Shown one piece after another: positions 15,509-24,301 of a stretch of 35,732 bases of DNA. This stretch comes from Chryseobacterium indologenes (lineage in GTDB: Bacteria; Bacteroidota; Bacteroidia; Flavobacteriales; Weeksellaceae). The stretch's first letter is position 1. The number at the start of each line of letters is the position of its first letter. The position numbers and the translations under genes are program-made. Location: contig DJTE01000036.1 in assembly GCA_002439165.1 (NCBI GenBank), forward strand, positions 671 through 36,402, in the 5' to 3' direction. The notes under the pieces were generated by a model. That model was not told the DNA's origin and ran no database searches. It saw only the letters and a program-made list of their open reading frames with translations.

Positions 15509-17406
15509 TAACTGAAAATAATGATATTGATAAACATATCGATGATGAAATTTTCGAATGTATCAATCCTTCAAATCTTAAAAGTTTTTTTCTCTTTGCA
15601 GGTGCTGGATCTGGAAAAACAGGTACTTTAGTAAATGTTTTGAAAAAGTTCAAAAAAGAATATGGCAATGATTTTAAATTAAAAAACAAAAAAATTGCAA
15701 TCATAACCTATACGAATGCAGCTGCAGATGAAATTAATCGTAGACTTAAGTTTGATTCAATTTTTACAGTTAGTACAATACACAGCTTTTGTTGGGAATT
15801 AATTAAAAACTTCACTACTGATATAAAAAAATGGTTAACCATAGATTTAAATGATTCTATAATAGATTTGGAAGAAAAAATTTCAAGAGCTAGAGACCCC
15901 AATAATAAAACAGCTATTACAAACCAAAGAAAAAAAGAATCAAAAGCAAAAAGACTAGATTCATTAAATACTATTTCAAAATTCGTTTATAATCCTAATG
16001 GAGATAACATAACAAAATCTTCCTTAAATCATTCCGAGGTAATAGCTATTGCATCCTATTTTATAGCATCAAAAGATTTGTTTAAGCAATTAATTATAAA
16101 TAAGTTTCCAATAATCTTAATTGATGAGAGTCAGGATACTAAAAAAGAATTAATTGAAGCATTATTTTCACTTCAATCACAAAATAAGACAAAATTCTCA
16201 TTAGGCTTATTTGGAGATACAATGCAACGAATTTACAGTGATGGTAAGGAAAAGCTAGGAGAAGATTTACCCGAAGATTGGTTGAAGCCAGCAAAAGTAA
16301 TGAATCATCGCTCCCAGTTAAGAATTGTTGAGCTTAACAATAAAATTAGGCAAGAAATTGATGGTCAAAAACAGTTAGCAAGAATTGAAAATACGGAGGG
16401 TGTGGTTAGATTCTTTATTATACCAAGAGATGCAGATAAAGAAAAGGAAGAGGAATCTATTAAAGAAAAAATGTCACTATTAACCAGTGATAGAAAATGG
16501 ATAGATAAAAGTTCACCTAAAAGCAAATTGGATATTTCTGTAAAAACGTTGACTTTAGAACATCATATGGCAGCTACAAGGATGGGATTTGGATCTTTTT
16601 TTAATCCTCTTTATAATATAGATAAATTGAAAACGAGCATGCTTGATGGTAGTTCTTCTTCGATTAATTTTTTTACAAATATAATTCTGCCTTTATATCT
16701 AGCTCATATATCAAATAATAAATTTGAAGTCGCAAATATTGTCAAACGGCAATCACCATTATTTGATAAAAAAAATATTATTAAAGAAAGCGATAAACTC
16801 ACCATAATACAACAATCAAAAACAAGTATTGATAAACTCTTAAAGCTATGGGAAAACAATAATATCCCAAGCTTAATGGAAATTCTTAAAGAGATTGATG
16901 AGACAAATATTTTCAATATTCCATCAGAGCTAAAATTAGCTCTAGAACGTTCATACTTTGCCGATTCAGAAGAAGAAGAAGAAGAAGAAGTAAATGATGA
17001 TGGACTATCATTAGCTTGGGATTCAGCATTGAAGGCCAATTTTGATGAAATTGTGAAATATCAATCCTATATTTCTGAAAACTCTCCATTTGGTACACAT
17101 CAAGGAGTTAAAGGGCTAGAATTCGAAAGGGTTATGGTTATAATTGATGACGTTGAGGCTAGAGGTAATGCATTTAGTTATGATAAGCTATTTGGTACAA
17201 AAGCTTTATCGAAAAATGACAATGATAACATATCTGTTGGTAAAGAAACAGGAATAGATAAAACTTCGAGACTTTTTTATGTTACATGTAGTAGAGCGAA
17301 AAAAAGTCTAGCAATTGCTGCTTATACGGATGAACCAGAAATCTTAAAGGCGAAATTAATAGAATTAGATTGGTTCACAGACGAAGAAATTGAAATTCTA
17401 CAATAA
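15505..17406 (+). CDS. gajB: Gabija-type GajB: UvrD/Rep-like superfamily 1 helicase (633 aa)
   Basis: The protein shows a full set of SF1A helicase motifs: Walker A GAGSGKT (33-39), Ia TYTNAAADEI (68-77), TIHSF (91-95), II DESQD (207-211), III GDTMQRIY (237-244), IV NHRSQLRI, V QGVKGLEFERV (533-543) and VI FYVTCSRAKKSL with the arginine finger R597. ATPase and DNA-translocase activity should be intact. The start ATGA overlaps the stop of the nuclease gene, so the two are translationally coupled and probably work as one complex. At 633 residues it is longer than the usual GajB of roughly 500; the extra length lies between motifs IV and V, including a run of seven Glu from a GAA repeat at 16969-16989. 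A terminator follows at 17491-17518. Confidence 0.87.
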   Translation: MITENNDIDKHIDDEIFECINPSNLKSFFLFAGAGSGKTGTLVNVLKKFKKEYGNDFKLKNKKIAIITYTNAAADEINRRLKFDSIFTVSTIHSFCWELIKNFTTDIKKWLTIDLNDSIIDLEEKISRARDPNNKTAITNQRKKESKAKRLDSLNTISKFVYNPNGDNITKSSLNHSEVIAIASYFIASKDLFKQLIINKFPIILIDESQDTKKELIEALFSLQSQNKTKFSLGLFGDTMQRIYSDGKEKLGEDLPEDWLKPAKVMNHRSQLRIVELNNKIRQEIDGQKQLARIENTEGVVRFFIIPRDADKEKEEESIKEKMSLLTSDRKWIDKSSPKSKLDISVKTLTLEHHMAATRMGFGSFFNPLYNIDKLKTSMLDGSSSSINFFTNIILPLYLAHISNNKFEVANIVKRQSPLFDKKNIIKESDKLTIIQQSKTSIDKLLKLWENNNIPSLMEILKEIDETNIFNIPSELKLALERSYFADSEEEEEEEVNDDGLSLAWDSALKANFDEIVKYQSYISENSPFGTHQGVKGLEFERVMVIIDDVEARGNAFSYDKLFGTKALSKNDNDNISVGKETGIDKTSRLFYVTCSRAKKSLAIAAYTDEPEILKAKLIELDWFTDEEIEILQ

Positions 17407-17490
17407 AAATATTGTTTTATCTTTCTTTTTAACAAACTAAGCCATATGAGACCTTAACAATTATTATAAATAACTACTAAGTTAAAACAA

Positions 17491-17518
17491 AAAAATCCCA
17501 GCTTACGTTGGGATTTTT
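17491..17518 (+). terminator. Terminator of the defence operon
   Basis: A perfect 10-bp stem AAAAATCCCA (17491-17500) and TGGGATTTTT (17509-17518) encloses an 8-base loop and ends in a T tract. It lies 84 bases after the helicase stop. Its right arm shares GTTGGGATTTTT with the weak terminator after the regulator at 13120-13131. Confidence 0.75.
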
Positions 17519-17543
17519 AAGTAAACAACCTACCATTGTATAT

Positions 17544-17812
17544 TTATGCAGGAGAGACTTCGAAGCAGGTTATCATCCATTCAAGTAAGCGAAAGCTAAT
17601 AAGCAAATCCAAGTCTGTTTTATAATCTTCCAATTGAAACTTTAGCTGTAACAACCTTGAATGCATTTTTTCCTGGGAGTACGGTTTTCAAATTGGTTTC
17701 AGCGGGCTTTCCGAAAGTTGCCTTCCTCTTTTTTCTCCTTCGCGCTAAAAATCTTATCTGCGGGGAAGACAAAAGCAACTGTAAGTTCTTCACCTATCAA
17801 CGGCTTATAAAA
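17544..17812 (-). pseudogene. Decayed coding remnant beside the defence island
   Basis: On the minus strand protein-like stretches appear in succession in shifted frames: YKPLIGEELTVAFVFPADKI just after the pgl stop, then GKPAETNLKTVLPGKNAFKV ending at a TAA, then LEDYKTDLDLLISFRLLEWM ending at a TAA at 17544-17546. Two frame changes are needed to join them and there is no start codon. I read this as the ruins of a gene, perhaps of a GyrI-like small-molecule-binding protein, but the identity is only a guess. It may mark the right edge of the inserted island. Confidence 0.33.
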
Positions 17813-17813
17813 A

Positions 17814-18542
17814 TTAATCATCATTATTCAAAAGCCGTGCAGCCTTTTCATCCACCAGAAACAAAAGTTCGCCATCCGTAGGATCCAATAGCTGTGACGG
17901 GTATGCGGAAGGGGTATATGCACCTTCCAGAACTTCCTTCAAAGCCTCAGCTTTCGCATCGCCAAAAGTGATTACGATGATTTTCCGGGCTTTATTCAAA
18001 AAAGGCGCTGTAAGGGTAATCCTGTACATCTGCTGGGCATCCAGGTAATAGGCGGCAACCCATTTTTCTTTTTCGTTCAATACTGCTGTTCCCGGAAACA
18101 GCGAAGCCGTATGCCCATCTCCTCCCATTCCCAGAAGAATGAGATCCATTACACCGTCATCTCCCAGTTTTTCTTTCAGAAGGCTACTGTACTTCGAAGC
18201 AAAATCCTCCGGCTCTATACCTTCCTCAAACATTGGAAAAACATTAGCGGGCAGCACGGGCACATTTTTCAAAAGTGTTTCCCGGGACATTTTAGCATTA
18301 CTGAGTTCATCATTCAGGGGTACCCATCTTTCGTCCCCCCAAAAGACAAGAACTTTGCTCCAGTCGATCCGGTTTTTATACTCATCTTCCGATAACAGCC
18401 TGTATAGACCTTCCGGAGAGGACCCCCCTGTTAAGGCTACTGTAAAATAGCCTTTCTGCTCTATTGCTTCATGGGCAGCGGCAACAAACAGCCTGGCCGC
18501 TTCCTGAAAAATCTCTTCTGTGGACGGTAATATGTTAAGCAT
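17814..18542 (-). CDS. pgl: 6-phosphogluconolactonase (242 aa)
   Basis: This enzyme hydrolyses 6-phosphoglucono-1,5-lactone to 6-phosphogluconate, the second step of the oxidative pentose phosphate pathway, in the cytosol. The family motifs are present in order: TGGSSP (38-43), FWGDERWVP (67-75) and LGMGGDGHTASLFPG (137-151). The length of 242 residues is normal for the DevB/SOL type. The ATG lies 8 bases inside the end of zwf (18535-18542), so the two are coupled, and all three pathway genes read leftward together. No frameshift or missing residue is seen. Confidence 0.95.
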   Translation of the reverse strand: MLNILPSTEEIFQEAARLFVAAAHEAIEQKGYFTVALTGGSSPEGLYRLLSEDEYKNRIDWSKVLVFWGDERWVPLNDELSNAKMSRETLLKNVPVLPANVFPMFEEGIEPEDFASKYSSLLKEKLGDDGVMDLILLGMGGDGHTASLFPGTAVLNEKEKWVAAYYLDAQQMYRITLTAPFLNKARKIIVITFGDAKAEALKEVLEGAYTPSAYPSQLLDPTDGELLFLVDEKAARLLNNDD

Positions 18543-20052
18543 TTTCTTCTCTTTTTAGTTTTTCGTGGGAAGTAAGCCAATAGTGTCCCTGTCTTTTCAG
18601 TAATTCATCTGCCGCTTCCGGTCCGGAGCTTCCGGCAGGATAAGTAAACATTTTTGAAATGTTTCCTTTTTCCCATGCAGTCTGGATATTGGCGATCACA
18701 TCCCAGGCCTCTTCTACCTGATCGGAACGCATAAACAGCGTGGAATCTCCATCAAGGGCATCCAGGAGTAAGGTCTCGTAGGCTTCCGGTGTATCCGGTG
18801 AACATTCAAAATAATCGAAAACCATTTCAGCAGGATTCAATTTCATATCAAGCCCCGGTTTTTTGGTCATAAACGACAGCTTAATGTCCATTTCGGGCTG
18901 AATATCAATCGTTAATCTATTGGGCTGCAATTTATTTATTCCATTCTGAAAGGTGGTACATGGAACTTCTTTAAAGCTGATGATGACTGAGGATGTTTTT
19001 TCTGACATGGATTTACCGGTACGCATATAAAACGGAACGCCATTCCACCGTTCATTGTCAACATAGAACTTCATGGCAACATAGGTTTCCGTATTGGAGT
19101 TCGGATTCACTCCCGGCTCCTGAAGGTATCCCCTCTTTGGCTGTCCTTCAATTTCCCCTGCTGTGTACTGCGCCCTGACTGTGTAGTGATTAATATCTTC
19201 CGGATTAATTCTTCTGACGCTTTTCAGGACGTCTACTTTCCTGTTTCGGATCTCCGCAGATTCAAATTCGGCAGGAGCTTCCATAGCCACCATACAAAGG
19301 ATCTGCATGAGGTGGTTCTGGATCATATCACGCAACGCTCCTGATCCGTCATAATATCCTCCCCGATCTTCAACCCCCACTGTTTCTGCAACGGTAATCT
19401 GTACGGAATCTATATATTTATTATTCCACAACGGTTCAAAAATAGTGTTCCCGAACCGGAAAGCCAGGATATTCTGCACATTTTCCTTTCCCAGGTAATG
19501 GTCGATCCTGTAAATCTGTTCTTCTTTGAAGGTCTTTGCCAGCATGGCATTGAGAGCTACTGCCGACTCCTTGTTGTACCCAAAAGGTTTCTCAATGATC
19601 ATACGGTCCTGATCCACATTTTCAGCCAGACCGTTTTTCTTGAGGCTTTCCGATACCTTTTCAATAAAACTGGGAGCTACTGAAAGGTAAAAAAGACGAT
19701 TGGCCCTGATTCCCAAACCGGCATCAATATAATCCAGCTGATTTTTCAGCTGAACAAAAGATTCCTCCTGAGTAATATCAAACCTGATGAATTTTATTTT
19801 TTCTTTGAATACATTCCATTTCTCTTCAGAGAAATTTTTGATCCTCGAAAAAGCTTTGATATTTTCCAGGATATAGCTTCTGAATTCTTCCTGGGTATGT
19901 TCTGTTCTTCCTAATGAAAGAAGTTCAAAGTCGTCCGGCATCCAGCCTTCCAGAAACAGATTGAAAAATGCAGGAAACAATTTTCTTTTTGCCAGATCCC
20001 CCGTTGCCCCAAAGACTACGATAGAAGTTGGCTTTTCATCATTATTTTTCAT
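18535..20052 (-). CDS. zwf: Glucose-6-phosphate 1-dehydrogenase (505 aa)
   Basis: It oxidises glucose-6-phosphate to 6-phosphogluconolactone with NAD(P)+, the committed step of the oxidative pentose phosphate pathway. Seen in the sequence: the nucleotide-binding loop GATGDLAKRKL (15-25) and the catalytic signature RIDHYLGKE (182-190) with H185, followed by downstream conserved segments such as RNRKVDVL and MRTGKSMSEK. Length is standard. It starts 12 bases after the gnd stop and overlaps pgl by 8 bases, giving a compact gnd-zwf-pgl operon that supplies NADPH and pentose phosphates. Confidence 0.96.
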   Translation of the reverse strand: MKNNDEKPTSIVVFGATGDLAKRKLFPAFFNLFLEGWMPDDFELLSLGRTEHTQEEFRSYILENIKAFSRIKNFSEEKWNVFKEKIKFIRFDITQEESFVQLKNQLDYIDAGLGIRANRLFYLSVAPSFIEKVSESLKKNGLAENVDQDRMIIEKPFGYNKESAVALNAMLAKTFKEEQIYRIDHYLGKENVQNILAFRFGNTIFEPLWNNKYIDSVQITVAETVGVEDRGGYYDGSGALRDMIQNHLMQILCMVAMEAPAEFESAEIRNRKVDVLKSVRRINPEDINHYTVRAQYTAGEIEGQPKRGYLQEPGVNPNSNTETYVAMKFYVDNERWNGVPFYMRTGKSMSEKTSSVIISFKEVPCTTFQNGINKLQPNRLTIDIQPEMDIKLSFMTKKPGLDMKLNPAEMVFDYFECSPDTPEAYETLLLDALDGDSTLFMRSDQVEEAWDVIANIQTAWEKGNISKMFTYPAGSSGPEAADELLKRQGHYWLTSHEKLKREENA

Positions 20053-20064
20053 TGAATTTATTTT

Positions 20065-21465
20065 TTATGATTCCCAACGGGTATGGAAAATTCCTTCTTT
20101 ATCGGTTCTTTCATACGTATGCGCTCCGAAGAAATCGCGTTGGGCCTGAATAAGATTGGTGGGTAAATTTTCAGAGCGGTAAGCATCAAAATAAGACAGG
20201 GCATTCATCCAGGCAGAAACCGGTGTTCCGTTCTGAATGGCTTCTTTTAAAACCGAGCGGATACTTTCCTGCGTTGCATTCAATTGATCTGCGATCTGCC
20301 GATCAAGCAATACGTTGGGTAAATCCGGCTGTGCTGCGAACGCTTTTCTGAAATCTTCCAGCAGAGCGGCTCTGATAATACAGCCTCCTCTCCAGATTTT
20401 GCACACGGTTTCCAGGTGTAAATCATAACTGTAAGCCTCTGAAGCTGTTTTAAGCTGGGCGAGCCCCTGCGCATAAGTGGTGATGATGGCGAAATAAAGT
20501 CCTTTTTTCAACTGCTCCAAATTAGCATTGACCCTCTGATGATTATTCCAGATCAGTAATTTTGAAGCCCGGATCCTTTCCGGTTTATATTTGGACATAT
20601 CCCTCATGTTTACCGCAGCATCAATAACCGGAACCGGAACCTGCAGATCCATGGCATTTTGGGAGGTCCATTTTCCTGTTCCTTTGGATTTGGCCCAATC
20701 GGAAATCAGATCCAGCAGATATTGAGTGCCTTCCTTTTTTTTCAGAATATCGGCGGTGATCTCGATAAGGAAGGAATTCAGCTCTTCCTTATTCCACTGT
20801 TCAAAGGATTGCTGTATGGTTTCATGATCCAGATGATAAACATTCTTCATCATGTCATAAGTTTCTGCAATAAGCTGCATAATTCCGTATTCTATACCGT
20901 TATGCACCATTTTCACATAGTTTCCGGCACTTCCGTTGCCTAAAAATTCTACGCAGGGTTCACCATCCACTTTAGCCGCAATAGCTTCAAAGATTGGCCG
21001 TAAACGCTCATAGGCAGTTCTGTCGCCTCCGGGCATCATGCTTGGGCCTCTTCTCGCCCCGCTTTCTCCTCCTGATATTCCCATTCCGAAAAAATGGATT
21101 CCTTTTGAAGAAAGTTCCCTATATCTTCTGTCTGTATCTGTAAAATAAGTATTTCCGCCATCTATGATAATATCTCCCTGATCCAGAAACGGAAGCAGGG
21201 TTTGTATGGCACCGTCCACAGGAGCTCCTGCCGGCACCAACAGCATAATGGCTCTGGGCTGCTCAAGGGATTTTACAAAATCTTCCGCCTGAACCGTAGC
21301 ATAAATCCGGTGTTCTTCCTGCGCTTCTGCCTGCAGTGAATCTGCTTTTCCCTGATCCAGATCCAAACCTGCAACGGCATATCCGTTATCGGCCATATTA
21401 AGCAATAAGTTCCGGCCCATAACGCCTAAACCCACTATACCAAAATTGTATGTCGTCATATTCAA
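20065..21465 (-). CDS. gnd: 6-phosphogluconate dehydrogenase, decarboxylating (466 aa)
   Basis: It converts 6-phosphogluconate to ribulose-5-phosphate and CO2 with reduction of NADP+, the third step of the oxidative branch. The N-terminal Rossmann motif GLGVMGRNL lies at 12-20, the signature IDGGNTYFTDTDRR at 101-114, the substrate loop GMGISGGESGARRGPSMMPG at 127-146, and the catalytic K185 with H188 and N189 in VKMVHNG. The 466-residue length and C-terminal all-helical part fit the long, dimeric form. It is first in the operon. The ATG two codons later (MTTYNFGI) is an equally good start. Confidence 0.96.
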   Translation of the reverse strand: MNMTTYNFGIVGLGVMGRNLLLNMADNGYAVAGLDLDQGKADSLQAEAQEEHRIYATVQAEDFVKSLEQPRAIMLLVPAGAPVDGAIQTLLPFLDQGDIIIDGGNTYFTDTDRRYRELSSKGIHFFGMGISGGESGARRGPSMMPGGDRTAYERLRPIFEAIAAKVDGEPCVEFLGNGSAGNYVKMVHNGIEYGIMQLIAETYDMMKNVYHLDHETIQQSFEQWNKEELNSFLIEITADILKKKEGTQYLLDLISDWAKSKGTGKWTSQNAMDLQVPVPVIDAAVNMRDMSKYKPERIRASKLLIWNNHQRVNANLEQLKKGLYFAIITTYAQGLAQLKTASEAYSYDLHLETVCKIWRGGCIIRAALLEDFRKAFAAQPDLPNVLLDRQIADQLNATQESIRSVLKEAIQNGTPVSAWMNALSYFDAYRSENLPTNLIQAQRDFFGAHTYERTDKEGIFHTRWES

Positions 21466-21985
21466 AATATTTTTATAAATGTCAATTGATTACCGGCTGC
21501 CGCTCATCGATTAAGCGAATTGAAATAGCAGCAGTCCCATATTTAAAATACTTTATTAAAATTAATCCTTATTTTCGAAATGTCTGAAATAAAAAAAGAG
21601 ATATTTATATAATCAATAGAAGGTTGTAGCTGGAAAACGGTAGCCGGAAGCCGGAAGTTGCTTTGAGTCACATCGTTATCCCCAAAGCCCGGACAGCACG
21701 ATACCTGGTTTGCTAAAGCCATGCAGTTTAACAGATTTCTATCGGCCATGAACGGATCCGTTACCGTTCCCTGCGGATTTTCATTTAATTTTATGTATTC
21801 GGATTTAAACTCTATCTTTAGCGGAAATTAATAATCTTTATTCACCGGTATGAAAAAATTGATAATGCGCTCTGCATTCGGAGATCCTGCTTCTTTACAC
21901 CAGTTCTTAGACGGGATATTTTTTCTTTACGTTTAACCGGTATTTTTCAAAACATTTCAAATTATAACCAAGAATCATACAATTC
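21466..21985. repeat. Spacer with CCGGAAG-type repeat and a plus-strand -7 candidate
   Basis: This divergent spacer lies between the gnd operon and the SUKH-like gene. At 21616-21661 it holds a purine-rich repeat (gtagccggaagccggaagtt) related to the inverted repeat at 24302-24356. TATCTTTA at 21813-21820 is a 7 of 8 match to the -7 box on the plus strand, but no good -33 element is seen. A 28-codon frame starting at 21850 (MKKLIMRSAFGD) is too short to trust. Confidence 0.35.
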
Positions 21986-22879
21986 ATGAGCACTAAACCG
22001 AAAGAATGGGCAGAAAGCTACTTCAGCAGGCTGGAAAAAGCCATTGAAGAATTAAAAAATCACGATCTGGTAAGCAGTGTCAACTTCATTAAATATCCCG
22101 GAGCAACGGAGGAACAGATTGCTGAAGCTGAGGCAAAAATTTACGAAGAGCAGATAGAAAATGCCGAAAGATACAGTACGGATGCCCCCAAAGAGCCATT
22201 TATCTTCAACGAATTCATCAAGGAATTCTACAAAATCAGCAACGGTCTGCACGTATCCTGGCATTCGGTTATTTTTCCCAAAGCAGAGGCCATAACCCCT
22301 GAAGACGGATTCCCGACAGCAAAAGATGATGATGACTTTAAAGAAGGATGGATATCCATTCTCCCCATACAGGGCCTGGCCAACTTAAGCGATACGCACT
22401 ATGACCTGTTCGGCGATCCCCGTTACACAAGATTTGGCAGGGAAGCGGAGGAAAGCGGCGCACTGTTTAATTACTTTGACGGCTTCAATTTTTACTACGA
22501 CACCTGCATCATACTGAAAAACGGAAACCCTCTGATAGCTTTTGGTGATGATTACAGTGCTTCATATGAAACACCTCATGCCTGCGATTTTGTTATTTAC
22601 ATGGAATACGCACTTTCTACTTTCTTTTCGGTAGAATGCCGCACCAGGCAGCTGCAGTTTTCCGACAGTTACGAGGTATATCCTGAACTGGAAAAGATGG
22701 TAGAAACACAGGATTACAGTACCCTTGCAGACCTTCTGAAAAGTAATGAGCATACGGATATCGATTCGGTAATTGCCCTGGGCTATGAGGAAAAAGGCAT
22801 CAATTATGCCGATGAGGATTATATGGAAGAACTTCCGGAAGCCATCTCGGAACGGCTGAGCCCGCTAATAGGAGAATAA
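21986..22879 (+). CDS. SMI1/KNR4 (SUKH)-like protein (297 aa)
   Basis: The acidic cytoplasmic protein has no signal peptide or membrane segment. The segment FIKEFYKISNGLHVSWHS (about 71-88), followed by ILPIQGLANLSD and later GNPLIAFGDDYSASYE and CDFVIYMEYALSTFF, follows the SUKH fold pattern (helix, NG turn, strands, final helix). SUKH proteins often neutralise secreted toxins or bind partners in intercellular competition loci. It is longer than single-domain SUKH proteins; the last 70 residues are an acidic extension. It is followed 91 bases on by a 410-residue protein on the same strand, probably in one transcript. Family assignment is moderate, function inferred. Confidence 0.6.
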   Translation: MSTKPKEWAESYFSRLEKAIEELKNHDLVSSVNFIKYPGATEEQIAEAEAKIYEEQIENAERYSTDAPKEPFIFNEFIKEFYKISNGLHVSWHSVIFPKAEAITPEDGFPTAKDDDDFKEGWISILPIQGLANLSDTHYDLFGDPRYTRFGREAEESGALFNYFDGFNFYYDTCIILKNGNPLIAFGDDYSASYETPHACDFVIYMEYALSTFFSVECRTRQLQFSDSYEVYPELEKMVETQDYSTLADLLKSNEHTDIDSVIALGYEEKGINYADEDYMEELPEAISERLSPLIGE

Positions 22880-22970
22880 ATATTCAAAACAAACGCTTCA
22901 TTAAACAATCTGATCATTACAACCCGGCAGCTGTATTTTGTCTTCAGCGCCGGATAAAATAAACAATACT

Positions 22971-24203
22971 ATGGAAACCACTGAAAAACCTTTAAAAATA
23001 CGTTTTTATAAAGAAGAATTTTTCGATGAAGAAAAGCTTTATATGGAAATAGGCGCAGAATGCCTTCTGAGTGGGATCACCTGCCATGTAACTCTGGATA
23101 ACTCTTTTGCGGAATATACATGCGGGACCTCGGGAACCCCTTCCCATACTATGGATGCGGATATAGGATCTGCATTTTACGATATCATAAAGAATGTATG
23201 GACGGAAAATCCGGGCAAAGAAAAGGAGTATTTTACGTTTAATATCCATACTAAAGCTACTACTAACGAGACTCCGGCAAGACTGCAGGAAGCCACACAT
23301 ACGGTGCGCATCAAAAATCCGCTGTACGGAGTAAAAAGAGAGGAATGGCCGGAATGGGCAGATCCTCAGTTTGATCTGCCCGAAATAGTAAAGGATAAAG
23401 CGCCACAAAAAGATGATTTTACCATCACGGTATCTCCACAATATACAGACGGGGATATGTGGGATTTTCTTGATGAAACAGCTTATTTTGACCTGACCGT
23501 TTCATCGGGCAGGCCTGTTAAGAAGATCAGCGTTACCACAAATCTTATGTACAAGTCGCAGAAGGAAAGTCTCTCTGCGGAGGTAAATCCTGAAGCACAG
23601 TCACACGAGCTGAGGATTGAGGTCTCCGGCAACCTGCTGGATCAGGTAAAGGACCTGGGCAGTTTCAGCCACGGAGATCAGGAAAAATTCGATTATTTCT
23701 TCAATTTAGAAATCATTGACACTGAAGATCAGAAGCATATGCGGAAAGTATCTGTCCAGCTGCCTAATCCTTATTATGGAGACATAGAATCTGAAAGGCA
23801 GATTGCCCGTGAAGTACTGGCTGAAGTATTCCTGAAAAAATATAATGAAGACATCGCTGAACTGAAAATAGAAAGCCAGCCGGGCTGGTGGTCCTGGAAA
23901 AAGGATTATGCTTCATTCCAGTACGGATGGAACGATGATGAGATTCTGCTCTACCGCTACTTTGGCTCTGTGGATTATGATGCCGATCAGGATGAGGTTT
24001 GGGATGAAATGCAAAAGCTCACGAAGCTGACCAACGGTGCAGGAAAATTTGAGTATGCAGACAGCTACTTTGTTCTGAAATCCACATTCGGTCCGGGATG
24101 GATAGAAGCAGAAGACCTGGAAAAGAAACTTGACGAGTTCGAAAAGTTTGCAGAGTCTGAAGAACTGGCGAAGTTTCTGGCAGCCTACGAAGGAGACGAC
24201 TAA
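22971..24203 (+). CDS. Unrecognised acidic protein paired with the SUKH-like gene (410 aa)
   Basis: I do not recognise this protein. It has no signal peptide and is rich in Glu, Asp, Trp and Tyr. Residues 1-250 look like beta-rich modules (two stretches ending NPLYGVKREEWPEW and LPNPYYGDIESER suggest an internal duplication around an N-P-x-Y-G motif). The C-terminal third contains GWWSWKKDYASFQYGWNDDE and a terminal acidic helix. I chose the ATG at 22971; a TTG 33 bases earlier extends the frame but adds a weak sequence. It follows the SUKH-like gene closely on the same strand, and a joint role, for example in a toxin-immunity or regulatory pair, is only a guess from context. Confidence 0.6.
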   Translation: METTEKPLKIRFYKEEFFDEEKLYMEIGAECLLSGITCHVTLDNSFAEYTCGTSGTPSHTMDADIGSAFYDIIKNVWTENPGKEKEYFTFNIHTKATTNETPARLQEATHTVRIKNPLYGVKREEWPEWADPQFDLPEIVKDKAPQKDDFTITVSPQYTDGDMWDFLDETAYFDLTVSSGRPVKKISVTTNLMYKSQKESLSAEVNPEAQSHELRIEVSGNLLDQVKDLGSFSHGDQEKFDYFFNLEIIDTEDQKHMRKVSVQLPNPYYGDIESERQIAREVLAEVFLKKYNEDIAELKIESQPGWWSWKKDYASFQYGWNDDEILLYRYFGSVDYDADQDEVWDEMQKLTKLTNGAGKFEYADSYFVLKSTFGPGWIEAEDLEKKLDEFEKFAESEELAKFLAAYEGDD

Positions 24204-24301
24204 GACGGAAAGCATTTACAGAATTTTTATGGAGACGGCTTTTATTTACGGAAATGGTAAATGAAACTGACAATCTGTAAAAAGGAATTCAGGGATAAAA
24301 A

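Noticed and set aside
16966..17039. Minus-strand serine/leucine-rich frames opposite the helicase
   Set aside because: Shadows of the GAA repeat and of the real gene in other frames.
13120..17518. 12-mer GTTGGGATTTTT on both sides of the nuclease/helicase genes as an attachment site
   Set aside because: Both copies are right arms of terminator hairpins; terminators of this kind easily share such sequence, and no integrase is present.
21543..21749. 68-codon minus-strand frame upstream of gnd
   Set aside because: It runs through the purine-rich repeat and shows no protein-like pattern.
22938..22970. TTG start extending the 410-residue gene by 11 codons
   Set aside because: The ATG at 22971 is a standard start and the extension has no conserved look.
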